Assembly (NCBI GenBank): GCA_024641805.1
Contig: JAHECJ010000153.1
Span: 1-6,072 of the forward strand
Source: Desulfococcus sp.
GTDB taxonomy: Bacteria; Desulfobacterota; Desulfobacteria; Desulfobacterales; Desulfosalsimonadaceae
Length of the DNA stretch: 6,072 nucleotides
Reading direction: 5' to 3'
Made by a program: the position numbers and the translations under genes. The notes below the pieces were generated by a model. The model saw only the letters and a program-made list of their open reading frames with translations. It made no database searches and was not told where the DNA came from. Positions 5,498 through 6,072 of the stretch are shown in pieces (the stretch's first letter is position 1; each line of letters starts with the position of its first letter).

Positions 5498-6072
5498 TGC
5501 TGCAGTTCATGAAAAATGCTTATCTGGGGCTGGTCTACCTGTTTTTGTACATTCCTGTCCTGGTGCTGGTGGTGTTTTCATTCAACAGTTCCAAATACGC
5601 CATTGGATGGAAGGCGTTTTCCCTGAAATGGTATGCGGAACTGTTTGCCAGCACTCAGCTTCTGGACGCAGCCGTCAATTCGCTGATCATCGCCTCTCTG
5701 TCCGCCACGGCCGCCACCATCCTGGGGACTCTGACCGCGTTTGCCATCTTCCGGTACAATTATCCGGGCAAGCGCCTGATCCATTCAGTGCTGTTTATTG
5801 TGATCATGTCCCCGGATATTGTTATGGGCGTGTCCTTGCTGATCCTGTTCGTGGCAGCCAGCATGACGCCGGGGTTTTCGACGCTGCTGCTGGCGCACAT
5901 CACATTCTGTCTGCCGTTTGTGGCCGTCACCGTTGCATCCCGGCTGGACGGATTTGACCGGCATATTGTGGAGGCTGCCCAGGACCTGGGCGCGGATGAG
6001 TTTGCCGCGTTCCGGTATATTGTGCTGCCCCTGATCATGCCGGCAATCCTTGCCGGGTGGCTGCTGTCGTTC
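5494..6072 (+). CDS. potC: Spermidine/putrescine ABC transporter, permease PotC, cut by window end
   Basis: The second inner-membrane permease of the polyamine importer. The first 193 codons are present out of about 260 expected, and the frame is open to the last base. Hydrophobic segments lie near 9-30, 62-86, 98-122 and 129-148. NSFNSS-like FSFNSSKYAIGW at 28-39, MSPDIVMGVSLLILF at 105-119 and HITFCLPFVAVTV at 135-147 are hallmark PotC sequences. The EAA loop is E160-A-A with G166, followed by LPLIMPA at 178-184. The start overlaps the potB stop as ATGA (5494-5497), the usual coupled arrangement. In-frame ATGs at 5497 and 5509 are alternatives; the ribosome site for any of them is weak. potD, the periplasmic binding protein, would be expected downstream. 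Confidence 0.95.
   Translation, partial: MMLQFMKNAYLGLVYLFLYIPVLVLVVFSFNSSKYAIGWKAFSLKWYAELFASTQLLDAAVNSLIIASLSATAATILGTLTAFAIFRYNYPGKRLIHSVLFIVIMSPDIVMGVSLLILFVAASMTPGFSTLLLAHITFCLPFVAVTVASRLDGFDRHIVEAAQDLGADEFAAFRYIVLPLIMPAILAGWLLSF

Noticed and set aside
1..6072. CRISPR array, tRNA, rRNA, insertion sequence or prophage signs
   Set aside because: No spaced direct repeats, cloverleaf-like stems, terminal inverted repeats with a transposase, or phage genes were seen. All long coding stretches belong to the five genes listed.

Overview
The window looks like chromosomal DNA of a Gram-negative anaerobe, most likely a member of the Desulfobacterota (Desulfobacterales-like sulfate reducer). This is a soft inference. 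It rests on GC-rich coding regions next to AT-rich intergenic DNA, a single-chain pyruvate-carboxylase-type enzyme beside a biotin ligase, and the protein sequence flavour. No ribosomal or taxonomic marker is present.

Left half, minus strand (1-3168): a biotin unit. birA (biotin-protein ligase, 3168 to 2215) is followed 105 bases later by the first 703 codons of a large pyruvate-carboxylase-type protein (2109 to 1, running off the window edge). The visible part holds a complete biotin carboxylase domain and the first part of the carboxyltransferase domain. The biotin-carrier domain should lie beyond the edge. The logic of the pair is direct: BirA would attach biotin to the carboxylase. The carboxyltransferase keeps the general metal and pyruvate residues but has an altered 'WGGATFD' signature, so its substrate is less certain than the domain architecture suggests.

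Centre (3169-3531): a divergent control region of about 360 bases, AT-rich and without a protein gene. It carries a very good sigma-70 promoter for birA on the minus strand and a weaker candidate promoter for the plus-strand operon. It also has several perfect or near-perfect inverted repeats, one strikingly similar to the E. coli lac operator. Just ahead of the plus-strand operon is a leader that can form two mutually exclusive structures, one of which would hide the Shine-Dalgarno sequence.

Right half, plus strand (3532-6072): potA-potB-potC, the ATPase and the two permeases of a spermidine/putrescine ABC importer. The genes overlap by 23 and 4 bases, so they are one translationally coupled operon. 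potC is cut by the window end, and the substrate-binding protein potD would be expected next. Apart from the carboxyltransferase substitutions and the control-region structures, the gene content is ordinary. I see no CRISPR array, insertion sequence, tRNA, rRNA or unknown multigene system.
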